Source: a virus. Taken from it: DNA of 54,301 bases. This document shows, piece after piece, positions 35,146 to 42,732 of this stretch. The stretch is taken from positions 1 to 54,301 of the IMG/VR virus record IMGVR_UViG_3300032092_000041, one strand, 5' to 3'. The position numbers were made by a program, and so were the translations under genes. The notes under the pieces were generated by a model. The model worked only from the letters and a program-made list of their open reading frames with translations. It made no database searches and had not been told where the DNA came from. How positions within the stretch are numbered: position 1 is the first letter of the stretch; each line of letters starts with the position of its first letter.

Positions 35146-35583
35146 TTATTGGCACCAACCGACCTTAGCTCCACCATAGTATTCCCGTGCATATCCTTGT
35201 TGGATCAACATGGAACGCAACGATTTACCATCTAACAATACATCACCTAGGACACGACCACCATACTTGTCCCAATCCATTAATACCACTTGGCGAGTTT
35301 TGGCTGCATTGATAGTGCTTTTGGTAAATGCCGTGGCCGCTTGACCTCTTTCATTTTCAGAGGGACATTGCGCACGATGGCCTTTTTCTGGAGTGTCCAC
35401 ACCAAATACACGAATTGATAATTCTTTCTTTAATGGATCTGGTAACCATAGTGCTTGAAATGCCACAGTATCACCATCAATAACTCTGGTAATGGTTGCA
35501 GTATATGTTACGCCTTCTTTTTGTTTCTGTGCAAATACTGTTGTTGAAGTAACCAATAATAATGCAATCAAAATGTTTTTCAT
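35146..35583 (-). CDS. Secreted thermonuclease (SNase family)
   Basis: This 145-residue protein starts with a clear signal peptide (MKNILIALLLVTSTTVFA, cut after about residue 18). The SNase fold follows: ATITRVIDGDTVAF (Asp36, Asp38), SIRVFGVDTPEKG (Arg58, Asp63, Glu66) and WDKYGGRVLGDV (Arg110), so the catalytic Arg-Glu-Arg set is present. It should degrade DNA or RNA in the periplasm or outside the cell. Possible uses are destroying competing phage DNA or releasing nucleotides. It overlaps the following nuclease gene by 4 bp, and AAGGAAC is a fair ribosome site. Confidence 0.88.
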   Translation of the reverse strand: MKNILIALLLVTSTTVFAQKQKEGVTYTATITRVIDGDTVAFQALWLPDPLKKELSIRVFGVDTPEKGHRAQCPSENERGQAATAFTKSTINAAKTRQVVLMDWDKYGGRVLGDVLLDGKSLRSMLIQQGYAREYYGGAKVGWCQ

Positions 35584-36233
35584 CTTTGTTCCTTGTAAAA
35601 TTTAATCGCCTTCACCAAACCAGGAATATGGTCTTGTGTCCGTTGTTTAAATAACAACGGTTGTTCATTTTCTACCGCCATTATAATTACAAGATTATTT
35701 ATAGGTGTACCAATCATTTCTTCATACATCAAAGCGTATGCAGCTGTTTGCCAATAGTAATCTTCAATGTTTGCGCTTGATTTAATCTTCTTGGATGTTT
35801 TAAAATCAATTACAGATAGTTCACCATCGAATTCACCAATACAGTCTACACGACCTGCCATTTCTAATTGTTTGGACCATAAGGCACACTCTTGGTAATG
35901 AATATTGTCGATTCGATTAAGTAATGGTTTCAATGATACAAACATTTCTTTGGCATCAGGCATAATATCACCCAATGATTCATTATTGAGATATCGTTCA
36001 CAGAGTGTGTGAACATTGGTACCACGACTAGTTGCCTTCTTTGATACACGATTGGCTTCTTCTTCACCAACTCTCTTACGCCACTCCATAATGGCTTGTT
36101 TCTTTTGGGCACCAAGCACAGTAGTTACAGAAGGTAATTTGGTACCATCTTCTAGTGTATAGTAACGCTTTCCATCAGGAAAGGTTTCAGATTTTAAGTC
36201 AGCAAGGACTTTTGGTGGACAATAATTAAACAT
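35580..36233 (-). CDS. PD-(D/E)XK exonuclease, RecB/Cas4-like
   Basis: This 217-residue protein contains SRGTNVHTLCERYL (His75), GRVDCIGEFDGELSVIDFKTSKK (Asp130, Asp143, Lys145) and YYWQTAAYALMYEE (the QxxxY motif). This is the RecB-nuclease/Cas4-like arrangement found in many cyanophage exonucleases. It probably processes DNA ends in recombination or host-DNA breakdown. It overlaps the downstream thermonuclease by 4 bp and the upstream oxygenase by 8 bp, so it sits at the boundary between the nuclease genes and the modification cassette. Confidence 0.82.
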   Translation of the reverse strand: MFNYCPPKVLADLKSETFPDGKRYYTLEDGTKLPSVTTVLGAQKKQAIMEWRKRVGEEEANRVSKKATSRGTNVHTLCERYLNNESLGDIMPDAKEMFVSLKPLLNRIDNIHYQECALWSKQLEMAGRVDCIGEFDGELSVIDFKTSKKIKSSANIEDYYWQTAAYALMYEEMIGTPINNLVIIMAVENEQPLLFKQRTQDHIPGLVKAIKFYKEQR

Positions 36234-36882
36234 AATCTATATCGAATACAAATACATTACGAGGCAAATCACTATTATGGACACTAACAGCATGATATAC
36301 TTCTGGTGAATGTATTACTAATTCTCCTTGTTTTGGTTTTAAATAGTACCTATCACATTCATCATATTCATGAATATATGTATCTGCTTTACCGTTGCGT
36401 ATAAAAACTAAATCTGAACTGCCTTCTGGTACATCAACATAAAAAATTCCAACGGCATCTGGTCTAAAATTCTCTGGTGAGTATTGGGTCATTTCAGACA
36501 TATACTCATCCAGTTTAACATGATTATGGCATAATCCTTGGCCATCACGAAATAGTCTATTTGCCCAACTTCTTTTATAATACACCGATTTTACTTCTTT
36601 GTCAACACCTAATTGTTTGTGTACCAAAAGAAATTGTTCTGTAATCCAATTGGTTAAGTTTGAAGCACCAGGTAAGTGAATTAAATCTAAGTATGACTGA
36701 CCAACAGAAGTTAAACCGTTACCCTTATGTGAATCGCCTTTGTCATTTCGTTTTCTGTTTTTCACCGTAGGCATATTCAAAACGTGGTCAACACTTTTTG
36801 TTAAATCTTCATTACGATAAAGTTCTTCATTTTGACATTGTATTCTTACGATTGTACTATCAAAAACATTTTCAATAATCAT
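36226..36882 (-). CDS. 2OG-Fe(II) oxygenase-like protein
   Basis: This 218-residue protein has the expected facial-triad layout: CHNHVKLDEY (His119/His121 and Asp125), then GELVIHSPEVYHAVSVHNSDLPRNVFVFDI, giving a distal His197 and a 2OG-binding Arg208. DAVGIFYVDVPEGSSDLVF fits the double-stranded beta-helix core. Such enzymes hydroxylate or otherwise oxidise proteins or small molecules. It directly follows the halogenase (1-bp overlap) and so probably acts in the same modification pathway. The substrate is unknown. Which His of H119/H121 binds iron cannot be decided by eye. Confidence 0.75.
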   Translation of the reverse strand: MIIENVFDSTIVRIQCQNEELYRNEDLTKSVDHVLNMPTVKNRKRNDKGDSHKGNGLTSVGQSYLDLIHLPGASNLTNWITEQFLLVHKQLGVDKEVKSVYYKRSWANRLFRDGQGLCHNHVKLDEYMSEMTQYSPENFRPDAVGIFYVDVPEGSSDLVFIRNGKADTYIHEYDECDRYYLKPKQGELVIHSPEVYHAVSVHNSDLPRNVFVFDIDYV

Positions 36883-38405
36883 TATGTATTTTTAAGTTCC
36901 TCAATATAATCATTATGGTGAAACATAAAACTACTTTCTAACTCAAATAATTCGGTCAAATCATTTTCAGTTTTTGTAAAATCTTTAAAATCTCGGTTTA
37001 ATATTTTTTTAGCCATCTCAGAACTATAATACTTTATACCAGATCCAACTTGTAACCAACTACTTTCTGAAAACATTGGTATATGTTTTATGCTTGGATT
37101 GATTCTGTTTGTTTCCAAATCATTTAGATAGGTTAAATTGTGTTTTTCAATTATATTATCTTTTATTATTAAATTTAAATCTTCAATAAATGGTAGAATT
37201 TTATTTTTTGTAGAAAAATTTATCCAAAATTCACTATCGTTTCTCTTTGTTTTATAGTGGAAGTGTATAAAATTTAAAACATCTAAATTTGTCCGTTTCA
37301 TAGAATCATTAAAGTCTTTAATTATATTTAAGTCTTTTTCTAATATTTTTTCTTTGTTGTTTCCCCAACTCTTTAACATTAGAATAGTTACCCATATGCT
37401 TGTTGCTTCTAGAGGTTCAACAAAGCTCGAACTTAAACCCATAGCAACACAATTTTTTACACAAACCTCCTCAAAACAACCGGGATCAAAATTAAATGCT
37501 CTTGGGCTTGTTATTTTGTGGCCAAAATATTCTTCTAATTCTTTAATAATATCTTCATCTGAAACAAAATTAGAATCGAAAACATAACCACACCCATGAC
37601 GACCTTGCACGGGAATTTTCCACACCCATCCATGTTTCATTGCAATTGATTCTGTATATGGTGGCAATTCTTCGCCATCATTATCAATGAAAAAAGGAAG
37701 TGCTCGGTTCAATGGTAAATGCTCTTTGTATGATTTCCATTTAGAACCATAATGTTGACCAATAATTAATCTTTTAAATCCTGTGCAATCGAACACAAAA
37801 TCGGTTGTCATTAATCCTTGTGATTTTAAATCAAAACTTTTAATAAAACCTTCAGAATCATTATTAATAGAAATTACTTCATCATCAATTAATTTAATAT
37901 TTCTTTTTAGACCAACGGACTGTAAATGTTTTGCCAATAGATTGGCATCAAAATGTAACGCATATGCTCCGTATGATTCGTAATTTTCTTTGTGTATTTT
38001 TACTTGATTTTTTTCTGAAATATATGATGTTAGATTGATATCATTGAATGAATCGCCAGATGAAATCTTATTCAAGTAGTATGGTTTAAAATCGGCATTT
38101 GCTCGCTCATCGGTATTCTTAAAGTAATCTTGAAACCCGTGATAATAATGGCTACCATCTCCATTCCAATTAGTAAATTTAATACCGTTTTTAAATGTAC
38201 CTTTGGCGTTTTTAATGATATCAGAGATTGGAATATTCATTTCGTTCATCAGTTCAACGAATTGTGGTGTAGTACCTTCGCCTGCACCCAATATTCCTAT
38301 CTCACTACTTGCAACTACAACCACTTCATCTTTTGGACAAATATGTCTAACATAAAGAGCTGTTAACCATCCTGCCGTACCTCCACCAATAATTGTATAT
38401 TTCAT
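36882..38405 (-). CDS. Flavin-dependent tryptophan halogenase-like enzyme
   Basis: This 507-residue protein has the FAD-binding GGGTAGW at residues 7-13, GILGAGEGTTP near 37-47, the conserved Lys72 in TFKNGIKFTNW (equivalent to PrnA Lys79, which forms the haloamine), the family signature WVWKIP at 260-265, and SSFVEPLEATSI with Glu330 at the PrnA Glu346 position. All hallmark residues are thus present. Cyanophage Syn10 encodes a related active halogenase (VirX1), so phage members exist. It needs reduced FAD, likely supplied by the host. It overlaps both neighbours, lying between a 2OG oxygenase and an unknown protein next to a radical SAM gene. Confidence 0.9.
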   Translation of the reverse strand: MKYTIIGGGTAGWLTALYVRHICPKDEVVVVASSEIGILGAGEGTTPQFVELMNEMNIPISDIIKNAKGTFKNGIKFTNWNGDGSHYYHGFQDYFKNTDERANADFKPYYLNKISSGDSFNDINLTSYISEKNQVKIHKENYESYGAYALHFDANLLAKHLQSVGLKRNIKLIDDEVISINNDSEGFIKSFDLKSQGLMTTDFVFDCTGFKRLIIGQHYGSKWKSYKEHLPLNRALPFFIDNDGEELPPYTESIAMKHGWVWKIPVQGRHGCGYVFDSNFVSDEDIIKELEEYFGHKITSPRAFNFDPGCFEEVCVKNCVAMGLSSSFVEPLEATSIWVTILMLKSWGNNKEKILEKDLNIIKDFNDSMKRTNLDVLNFIHFHYKTKRNDSEFWINFSTKNKILPFIEDLNLIIKDNIIEKHNLTYLNDLETNRINPSIKHIPMFSESSWLQVGSGIKYYSSEMAKKILNRDFKDFTKTENDLTELFELESSFMFHHNDYIEELKNT

Positions 38406-39073
38406 AGTGGTAAAATGTTGGTGTGTTCTTCTAAAGTTTTTGGCATAGTATTATTATAATATTCTTTTATTTTTTCAACTATATTGGGGTGTTGTTCAAC
38501 ATCTTCACAAACTTCAATTGGAAATGTACCTGAATATTTTGTAAAGATATTTGTATCGTTTGAATGTTTCATATCACAATTAATAACAATATAATTTGAG
38601 ATACTATTGTTATATAACTTAATATTTTCCACAAACTCAAATTCATTAATTTTTTCCAACAATTGAGCTTGTATCACACTAATTTCCGTTATGGCTGTGG
38701 CCTTATGAATTTGTTCAATGATATCGGTCTCTGGATTTAAATAATAAAAAGAATCCAAATAATCGGTATTGATACACAATGTACAATCATTATCTGTACA
38801 AGACTTTCTATCAAAATAACCTTCCATCAACATATCAATTTGACTTTTATTTTGTATAACTTCTTGTGGAAGAGGTTCTGAACAAAATATTTTTGGTATA
38901 ACCAATTCAATAAAATGTTCATTTTTAAATAACTTAAACATAAAACACTCAACACCACCAATCAATTGTTTGTATTCAATTGGATTATTATAAATCTCAA
39001 CACTAGTGATATTTACCATACTATCAAAAAAATCAATTTTTTCTTGTAAATTTGGTGTTATTGTTACCGACAT
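38402..39073 (-). CDS. Unknown protein between radical SAM and halogenase genes
   Basis: This 223-residue acidic protein has no recognised fold. It contains Cys-rich KSCTDNDCTLCINTDYLDSFYY near residues 90-112, an FMFKLFKNEHFIELVIPKIF strand-rich segment and a C-terminal NIVEKIKEYYNN helix. It overlaps the halogenase by 4 bp and follows the radical SAM gene without a gap. Position suggests a scaffold, substrate-recognition protein or modified substrate of the cassette. No RRE-type wing-helix pattern can be claimed by eye. Confidence 0.65.
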   Translation of the reverse strand: MSVTITPNLQEKIDFFDSMVNITSVEIYNNPIEYKQLIGGVECFMFKLFKNEHFIELVIPKIFCSEPLPQEVIQNKSQIDMLMEGYFDRKSCTDNDCTLCINTDYLDSFYYLNPETDIIEQIHKATAITEISVIQAQLLEKINEFEFVENIKLYNNSISNYIVINCDMKHSNDTNIFTKYSGTFPIEVCEDVEQHPNIVEKIKEYYNNTMPKTLEEHTNILPL

Positions 39074-40513
39074 TTATACCTCTACTCTAGATTTTCCATA
39101 AATTTCCACATCATTCAATTCACCAATTTTTTCTGCAACAACTTTAATTGGTATAATTTTTCTTGTGGGTTTTTCTTCATGTTTATATACTGTTCCAAAA
39201 ATATCTTGGCGTGATAAAGGTAAACCTTCACCTTTAATCGTAACAGGAATATAACCACCTGTTATTTTTTCTAATGCCAAAGCAAATAAACTAATGGCAT
39301 CCGAATAAGCATTATCACAAGTTACATCCCAATGTTTTCCGTCCAAATACATACAAGAACCTTTACAGATATGTAGAACTGGACAATCCGAACAACTCAC
39401 ACGATTCATCCAATGTGTGGCAGATGTTAAGCTAACATTATCATAATCATCTAGATTACCACCATAATGTGGTTCACCATTCTTACTATTCTCAACGATA
39501 GAAACGTTCTGACAAGTTACAATATTACCTTTTAAATCAAGTGCAACTGTTGTTGGTTCTTCCATACCACACTTTTGGCCAACATATTTGTTTTCAACAT
39601 GAGCCAATGTGCCTTTAATAAAATTATCAATTTTGGTAAAGACCATACCAAAATTAATACTGCCTTGGGAGGCGTAAATATCGCCAAAAGATTTTCTTCT
39701 GTAATTAAAGTGTTCGTCTAATGTAATTAATGAATTATTTACTGCTGCATCATCATACGCATCAATGAATCCACCTTCACCAATTGGAACTGATGGATCA
39801 CCAGTCAACTCAGCAAAGAAATCATAAATTGCTTTACGGTCAATATTTTTATTATTCAACATGGCATTAAAACTAATTCTGCCTTGTGGCCTCATGATGT
39901 TATAAAACTCCAAGATAATCTTTTTCTTCTCAGCGTCATCAAACGGATCAGGACCACGAACATATTGGCCAGGACCATCGTGACTGATGCCAACACTAAA
40001 TCCCATGTAGTAGATCCAAGAACAAATCTCTCTTGTTAATAGTGATCCATTGGTTACCATACTGAAATTAACTTTCTTTTTCCAATGGCTATATCTTTCA
40101 GCAAAAGCTTCGGCCAAAGGTTTTAAAGTTTTCCAATATACTAATGGTTCGCCACCCCAAAATTCTACTCTTAAACCAGATTCTTCAGTAATGTTTAATG
40201 CGTCCAGTTTACGCATAAATTCTTCAATATCTTTTTTGCTTGTTTCTGGTGGCCTTTCAACAAATCTTTGACTGCAATAGTCACAGGTGTAATTGCAAGA
40301 TAAACCTAATTGAATTTTAATCAAATCAATATTTTTTGATTTTTTAAGTGGATTTTCTTTCGAAAAAGGTACAGTTTCTTTTAGATTAGGTTTTTTTATT
40401 TCTGGATATTCATAAACAAAACCAGTTTCATCTTTCAAAATTGAATTTACATTATCATAGTAAAACTTCTTACCATCAGTAGAATTTTTTTCAGCATATA
40501 TTTCAAATATCAT
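39074..40513 (-). CDS. Radical SAM/SPASM protein-modifying enzyme
   Basis: This 479-residue protein contains the radical SAM cluster motif CNYTCDYC (Cys73, Cys77, Cys80), then VEFWGGEPLVYW (the GGEP SAM-binding motif), TNGSLLT and GISHDGPGQ. Toward the C-terminus the SPASM pattern is visible: KCGMEEPTTVALDLKGNIVTCQNV and SCSDCPVLHICKGSCMYL, ending in a later Cys. This is the anaerobic sulfatase-maturase or peptide-maturase layout, in which extra Fe-S clusters help modify Cys, Ser or other residues of a protein. The neighbouring gene 17 bp upstream encodes a Cys-rich protein, the obvious candidate substrate. AAGGAT is the ribosome site. Confidence 0.9.
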   Translation of the reverse strand: MIFEIYAEKNSTDGKKFYYDNVNSILKDETGFVYEYPEIKKPNLKETVPFSKENPLKKSKNIDLIKIQLGLSCNYTCDYCSQRFVERPPETSKKDIEEFMRKLDALNITEESGLRVEFWGGEPLVYWKTLKPLAEAFAERYSHWKKKVNFSMVTNGSLLTREICSWIYYMGFSVGISHDGPGQYVRGPDPFDDAEKKKIILEFYNIMRPQGRISFNAMLNNKNIDRKAIYDFFAELTGDPSVPIGEGGFIDAYDDAAVNNSLITLDEHFNYRRKSFGDIYASQGSINFGMVFTKIDNFIKGTLAHVENKYVGQKCGMEEPTTVALDLKGNIVTCQNVSIVENSKNGEPHYGGNLDDYDNVSLTSATHWMNRVSCSDCPVLHICKGSCMYLDGKHWDVTCDNAYSDAISLFALALEKITGGYIPVTIKGEGLPLSRQDIFGTVYKHEEKPTRKIIPIKVVAEKIGELNDVEIYGKSRVEV

Positions 40514-40529
40514 AATAATCCTTTTTTAT

Positions 40530-41012
40530 TTACCAACAAGCACAAGCACAAATCCAACAAGCACACGCACAGTTAAAACTTACGGTGGAGGTGGTGCAAT
40601 TATAAGACGGAGCGTTTTGTGTACAATTATATGAACAAGCACAATTACAATTATTTTGCAAAAATGGTTGGCTATCACAGTTTGCACAATTAATTGCATT
40701 ACAATTTGAACAATTCGAACAATCTGATGGACCTGCAATTAAACAATTGCTACAATTTGTGTCCCCACAATTACAGTTACTTGTACAATTACCGTTTGGA
40801 CCGCCAGATTCAGAGCAATTACCATTGTTACAATTACCTTCATTGTTGCTTTGATAATATGCCTTACTGTAAAAGGCCGCCATATTAGGAGATGCTGGCG
40901 CCGATTTCAATAACCCATTCAAAAAGTTTAAAGATGAGGAAAAAGTAGGCGCTTGGCCAATTTCCGTATTGATATTGGATATGGTTATGGGTCCCGAGGC
41001 TGGTAATGTCAT
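40530..41012 (-). CDS. Cys-rich phage protein with terminal CACACW repeats (candidate modified substrate)
   Basis: This 160-residue protein has two halves. Residues 1-57 (TLPASGPITISNINTEIGQ, then MAAFYSKAYY) match an N-terminal module common on virion proteins of T4-like aquatic phages. Residues 61-160 contain 23 Cys, 16 of them preceded by Asn (NC dipeptides), ending in CACACW-I-CACACW. The two Trp (153 and 160) are the only ones in the protein, and the last residue is Trp. There is no signal peptide. AAGGA lies before the ATG, and a GATAAATA late-type octamer lies about 25 bp upstream. The radical SAM gene follows directly. Substrate status is inference. Confidence 0.8.
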   Translation of the reverse strand: MTLPASGPITISNINTEIGQAPTFSSSLNFLNGLLKSAPASPNMAAFYSKAYYQSNNEGNCNNGNCSESGGPNGNCTSNCNCGDTNCSNCLIAGPSDCSNCSNCNAINCANCDSQPFLQNNCNCACSYNCTQNAPSYNCTTSTVSFNCACACWICACACW

Positions 41013-41036
41013 TTACAATTCCTTAAATTAATGAGG

Positions 41037-41044
41037 TATTTATC
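41037..41044 (-). promoter_or_regulatory. Candidate late promoter (GATAAATA) of Cys-rich gene
   Basis: The minus-strand octamer GATAAATA differs by one base from TATAAATA and ends about 25 bp before the ATG at 41012. It overlaps the stop codon of the upstream oxygenase gene. If active, it would give late expression of the Cys-rich protein and the genes after it. Confidence 0.45.
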
Positions 41045-41612
41045 TACTAATATTTGATACTGATCCATTATGTATATTTGTAGTAATACTAATCCTTTTG
41101 TCATCCGACATATTTTTCTCAACCTCATGTAAAACATATGCCGGAAATAACACCAATTTACCCTCTTTCGGCTTAACTCTTTTGTATTTAATGCCACGAA
41201 TACCACCATCTTCCAACCATTCCCAATTTACACCACCTCTAGGGTCAACCAATAACAAATCACCACAATCGGCCGGAGATTTAACATAGTAAGTACAGGT
41301 TAATAATGAACCTCCATGGTCATGTAGTGGGTTACCCACACCTTTAAGATTTTCATTAATCCAGCCAAACATAATACATGGATTGTAAGGGTAAAAGTCT
41401 GGAAAGTATTCAGTTACCGTGTTATCCAAAGATTCAAATATTTTATCTTTTAAAATATTCAAGCACGGAGTTGAATATTCCCATAGGTTAGTGCGTGAAT
41501 TTTTTGGTATCGTACCATTCAATTCTTCCAATAATTTATCATTAAAAAGATAGTTTAAACCAGTGTCTATTTCCCAAACGGGAGTTGACCACCACTCATG
41601 TTTCGTAATCAT
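41040..41612 (-). CDS. 2OG-Fe(II) oxygenase (TIGR02466-like)
   Basis: This 190-residue protein begins ITKHEWWSTPVWEIDTGL, typical of the TIGR02466 family of putative 2OG-Fe(II) oxygenases. Iron-binding candidates are NPLHDHGGSLLTCTYYV (His97 with Asp98 or His99) and GKLVLFPAYVLHEVEKN (His162), with Arg173 in KRISITTNI for 2OG binding. It lies directly upstream of the Cys-rich gene and overlaps the upstream DUF6445-like gene by 17 bp. Relatives are common in cyanophages, where the target is unknown. Here it may hydroxylate the neighbouring protein. Confidence 0.8.
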   Translation of the reverse strand: MITKHEWWSTPVWEIDTGLNYLFNDKLLEELNGTIPKNSRTNLWEYSTPCLNILKDKIFESLDNTVTEYFPDFYPYNPCIMFGWINENLKGVGNPLHDHGGSLLTCTYYVKSPADCGDLLLVDPRGGVNWEWLEDGGIRGIKYKRVKPKEGKLVLFPAYVLHEVEKNMSDDKRISITTNIHNGSVSNISR

Positions 41613-42192
41613 AATGTTTTTCTTTCACACGATTCAAATTTTTCATATCAATATTAATTTCATTAATGAAAAAATTAAGGCTTAATCTACAATCATCAAT
41701 GCTTTGGCCAAAACCAAAATTGGGAGAATGAAAATAATCTCCACGATACAATATCATTTTATTGAATTCATAACTAATGTTGGTTTCTTCACCATTTCTG
41801 TATATTTTTGTTCCATGATTATTAAATTTATCCACAAAGTTTTCATTTAAATAAATTAAACCAGAATATAAAGAGGTGTCTTTGTGTACCCAAGAATTAT
41901 TTGGTATATGGGTATCAAATAAACAATGAAACAAACATATGGATTGTAATTTAATTTTGGACGGTACGCTGTCTTTAAAGAGTTTGGATACTATCTTATT
42001 ATTTAATTCATAACACAATTCTTCACTTAATATATCAGAAATGTGTAATGTTCTTATACCACTATAACCAAACTTTGGATTGGTCATCGATGGGTTATCT
42101 TTTGTTAGATAATATTTTTGTTTTTTGGCCAATTCAACAATTTTGTGTGGGTCATCAAAGAAATTGTTGACACATAATATATCGGGTATCAT
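41596..42192 (-). CDS. DUF6445-like 2OG-Fe(II)-type protein
   Basis: This 198-residue protein contains WVHKDTSLYSGLIYLNE (His103-x-Asp105), KMILYRGDYFHSPNFGFG (His155) and DDCRLSLNFFI (Arg169), a full HxD...H...R set. The layout resembles DUF6445 proteins, which in bacteria often neighbour tryptophan-halogenase genes. That association makes it a likely functional partner of the halogenase in this cluster. It starts with IPDILCVNNFFDDPHKIVELAKK, the usual N-terminus of such proteins. Overlap with the next oxygenase gene implies co-translation. Confidence 0.75.
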   Translation of the reverse strand: MIPDILCVNNFFDDPHKIVELAKKQKYYLTKDNPSMTNPKFGYSGIRTLHISDILSEELCYELNNKIVSKLFKDSVPSKIKLQSICLFHCLFDTHIPNNSWVHKDTSLYSGLIYLNENFVDKFNNHGTKIYRNGEETNISYEFNKMILYRGDYFHSPNFGFGQSIDDCRLSLNFFINEINIDMKNLNRVKEKHYDYET

Positions 42193-42342
42193 TTATTCTC
42201 TATACCTAAATTGTGGTTCTTTACGGTTTTCAAACTCTTTTACTTGTTTGACATATTCAATTAGTTCTTGCTTTACTCTGTCCTTGTTTTGATATTCGTA
42301 ATACAGCCGCTGTTGTTTGGACATTCCTCTTTTTTTGCTCAT
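42193..42342 (-). CDS. Small basic protein of unknown function
   Basis: This 49-codon frame begins MSKKRGMSKQQRLYYEYQN and ends with RKEPQFRYRE. It is highly charged and probably helical over residues 8-38. GGGGAT lies 5 bp before the ATG. It fills the gap between the DUF6445-like gene and the next upstream frame and ends immediately before the DUF6445-like start. The coding case rests on the ribosome site and tight packing; no homologue is recognised. Confidence 0.55.
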   Translation of the reverse strand: MSKKRGMSKQQRLYYEYQNKDRVKQELIEYVKQVKEFENRKEPQFRYRE

Positions 42343-42460
42343 TGTAATCCCCATTGTTATTGTTATCGGATAGGTTTTGAGCTTTTACTACGGGGGCAAT
42401 TTTGTTATCAAATTTGACTCCTTTGTAGGTGAGTAAAACAGGAAGATTATTGATTACCAT
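42257..42460 (-). CDS. Possible small protein, DUF4278-like start
   Basis: This 67-codon frame starts at an ATG overlapping the previous stop (ATGGTAA). The first 20 residues, INNLPVLLTYKGVKFDN, resemble the LTYRGVxYD opening of DUF4278 proteins. The second half overlaps the 49-codon gene in another frame and is less convincing (Gln/Lys-rich). Either the gene is real with a long overlap, or only its start is conserved. Confidence is limited. Confidence 0.4.
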   Translation of the reverse strand: MVINNLPVLLTYKGVKFDNKIAPVVKAQNLSDNNNNGDYNEQKKRNVQTTAAVLRISKQGQSKARTN

Positions 42461-42732
42461 TCTCTAGGTGTCTTTGTTTTATGACCACCCATTGTATTAC
42501 CAGGAATAGTTTCTTTCATACGGTTGATAACATACTTCTCAAACGCCGATTCTGGTTTACCAATACCTGGTACAGACAAACGGTTACCATCGGAGTACAC
42601 AGGAAAGTTTTCAAGAAAGATATGCTGTTCTAGTTGGGGATTGTCGACCTTGAATTGGTCCAACACGGTATAGGACATACGGTGTTCTTCACGTTCATTT
42701 GTTTCTTTATTTACAAAGGTGTAGGTCGGCAT
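42454..42732 (-). CDS. Conserved phage protein, FmdB-like N-terminus without zinc cysteines
   Basis: This 92-residue protein begins MPTYTFVNKETNEREEHRMSY and continues with VDNPQLEQHIFLENFP. The opening matches the phage branch of FmdB-like small proteins, but the two CxxC knuckles of bacterial FmdB are absent. C-terminal SAFEKYVINRMKETIPGNTM recurs in cyanophage relatives. Its start overlaps the preceding gene by 22 bp. Function is unknown. Confidence 0.7.
   Translation of the reverse strand: MPTYTFVNKETNEREEHRMSYTVLDQFKVDNPQLEQHIFLENFPVYSDGNRLSVPGIGKPESAFEKYVINRMKETIPGNTMGGHKTKTPREW

Noticed and set aside
34775-35179. A 134-codon open frame on the plus strand over the tmRNA region
   Set aside because: It is antisense to the tmRNA and the neighbouring nuclease end, has no ribosome site, and its composition is unlike real genes; pairing of tmRNA elements explains the sequence better.
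40530-41012. CRISPR-like or satellite repeat suggested by recurrent short DNA units (ACAATT, GCACAAGCACA)
   Set aside because: The repeats are in frame and encode Asn-Cys and Ala-Cys units of one protein; spacing is irregular and there are no unique spacers.
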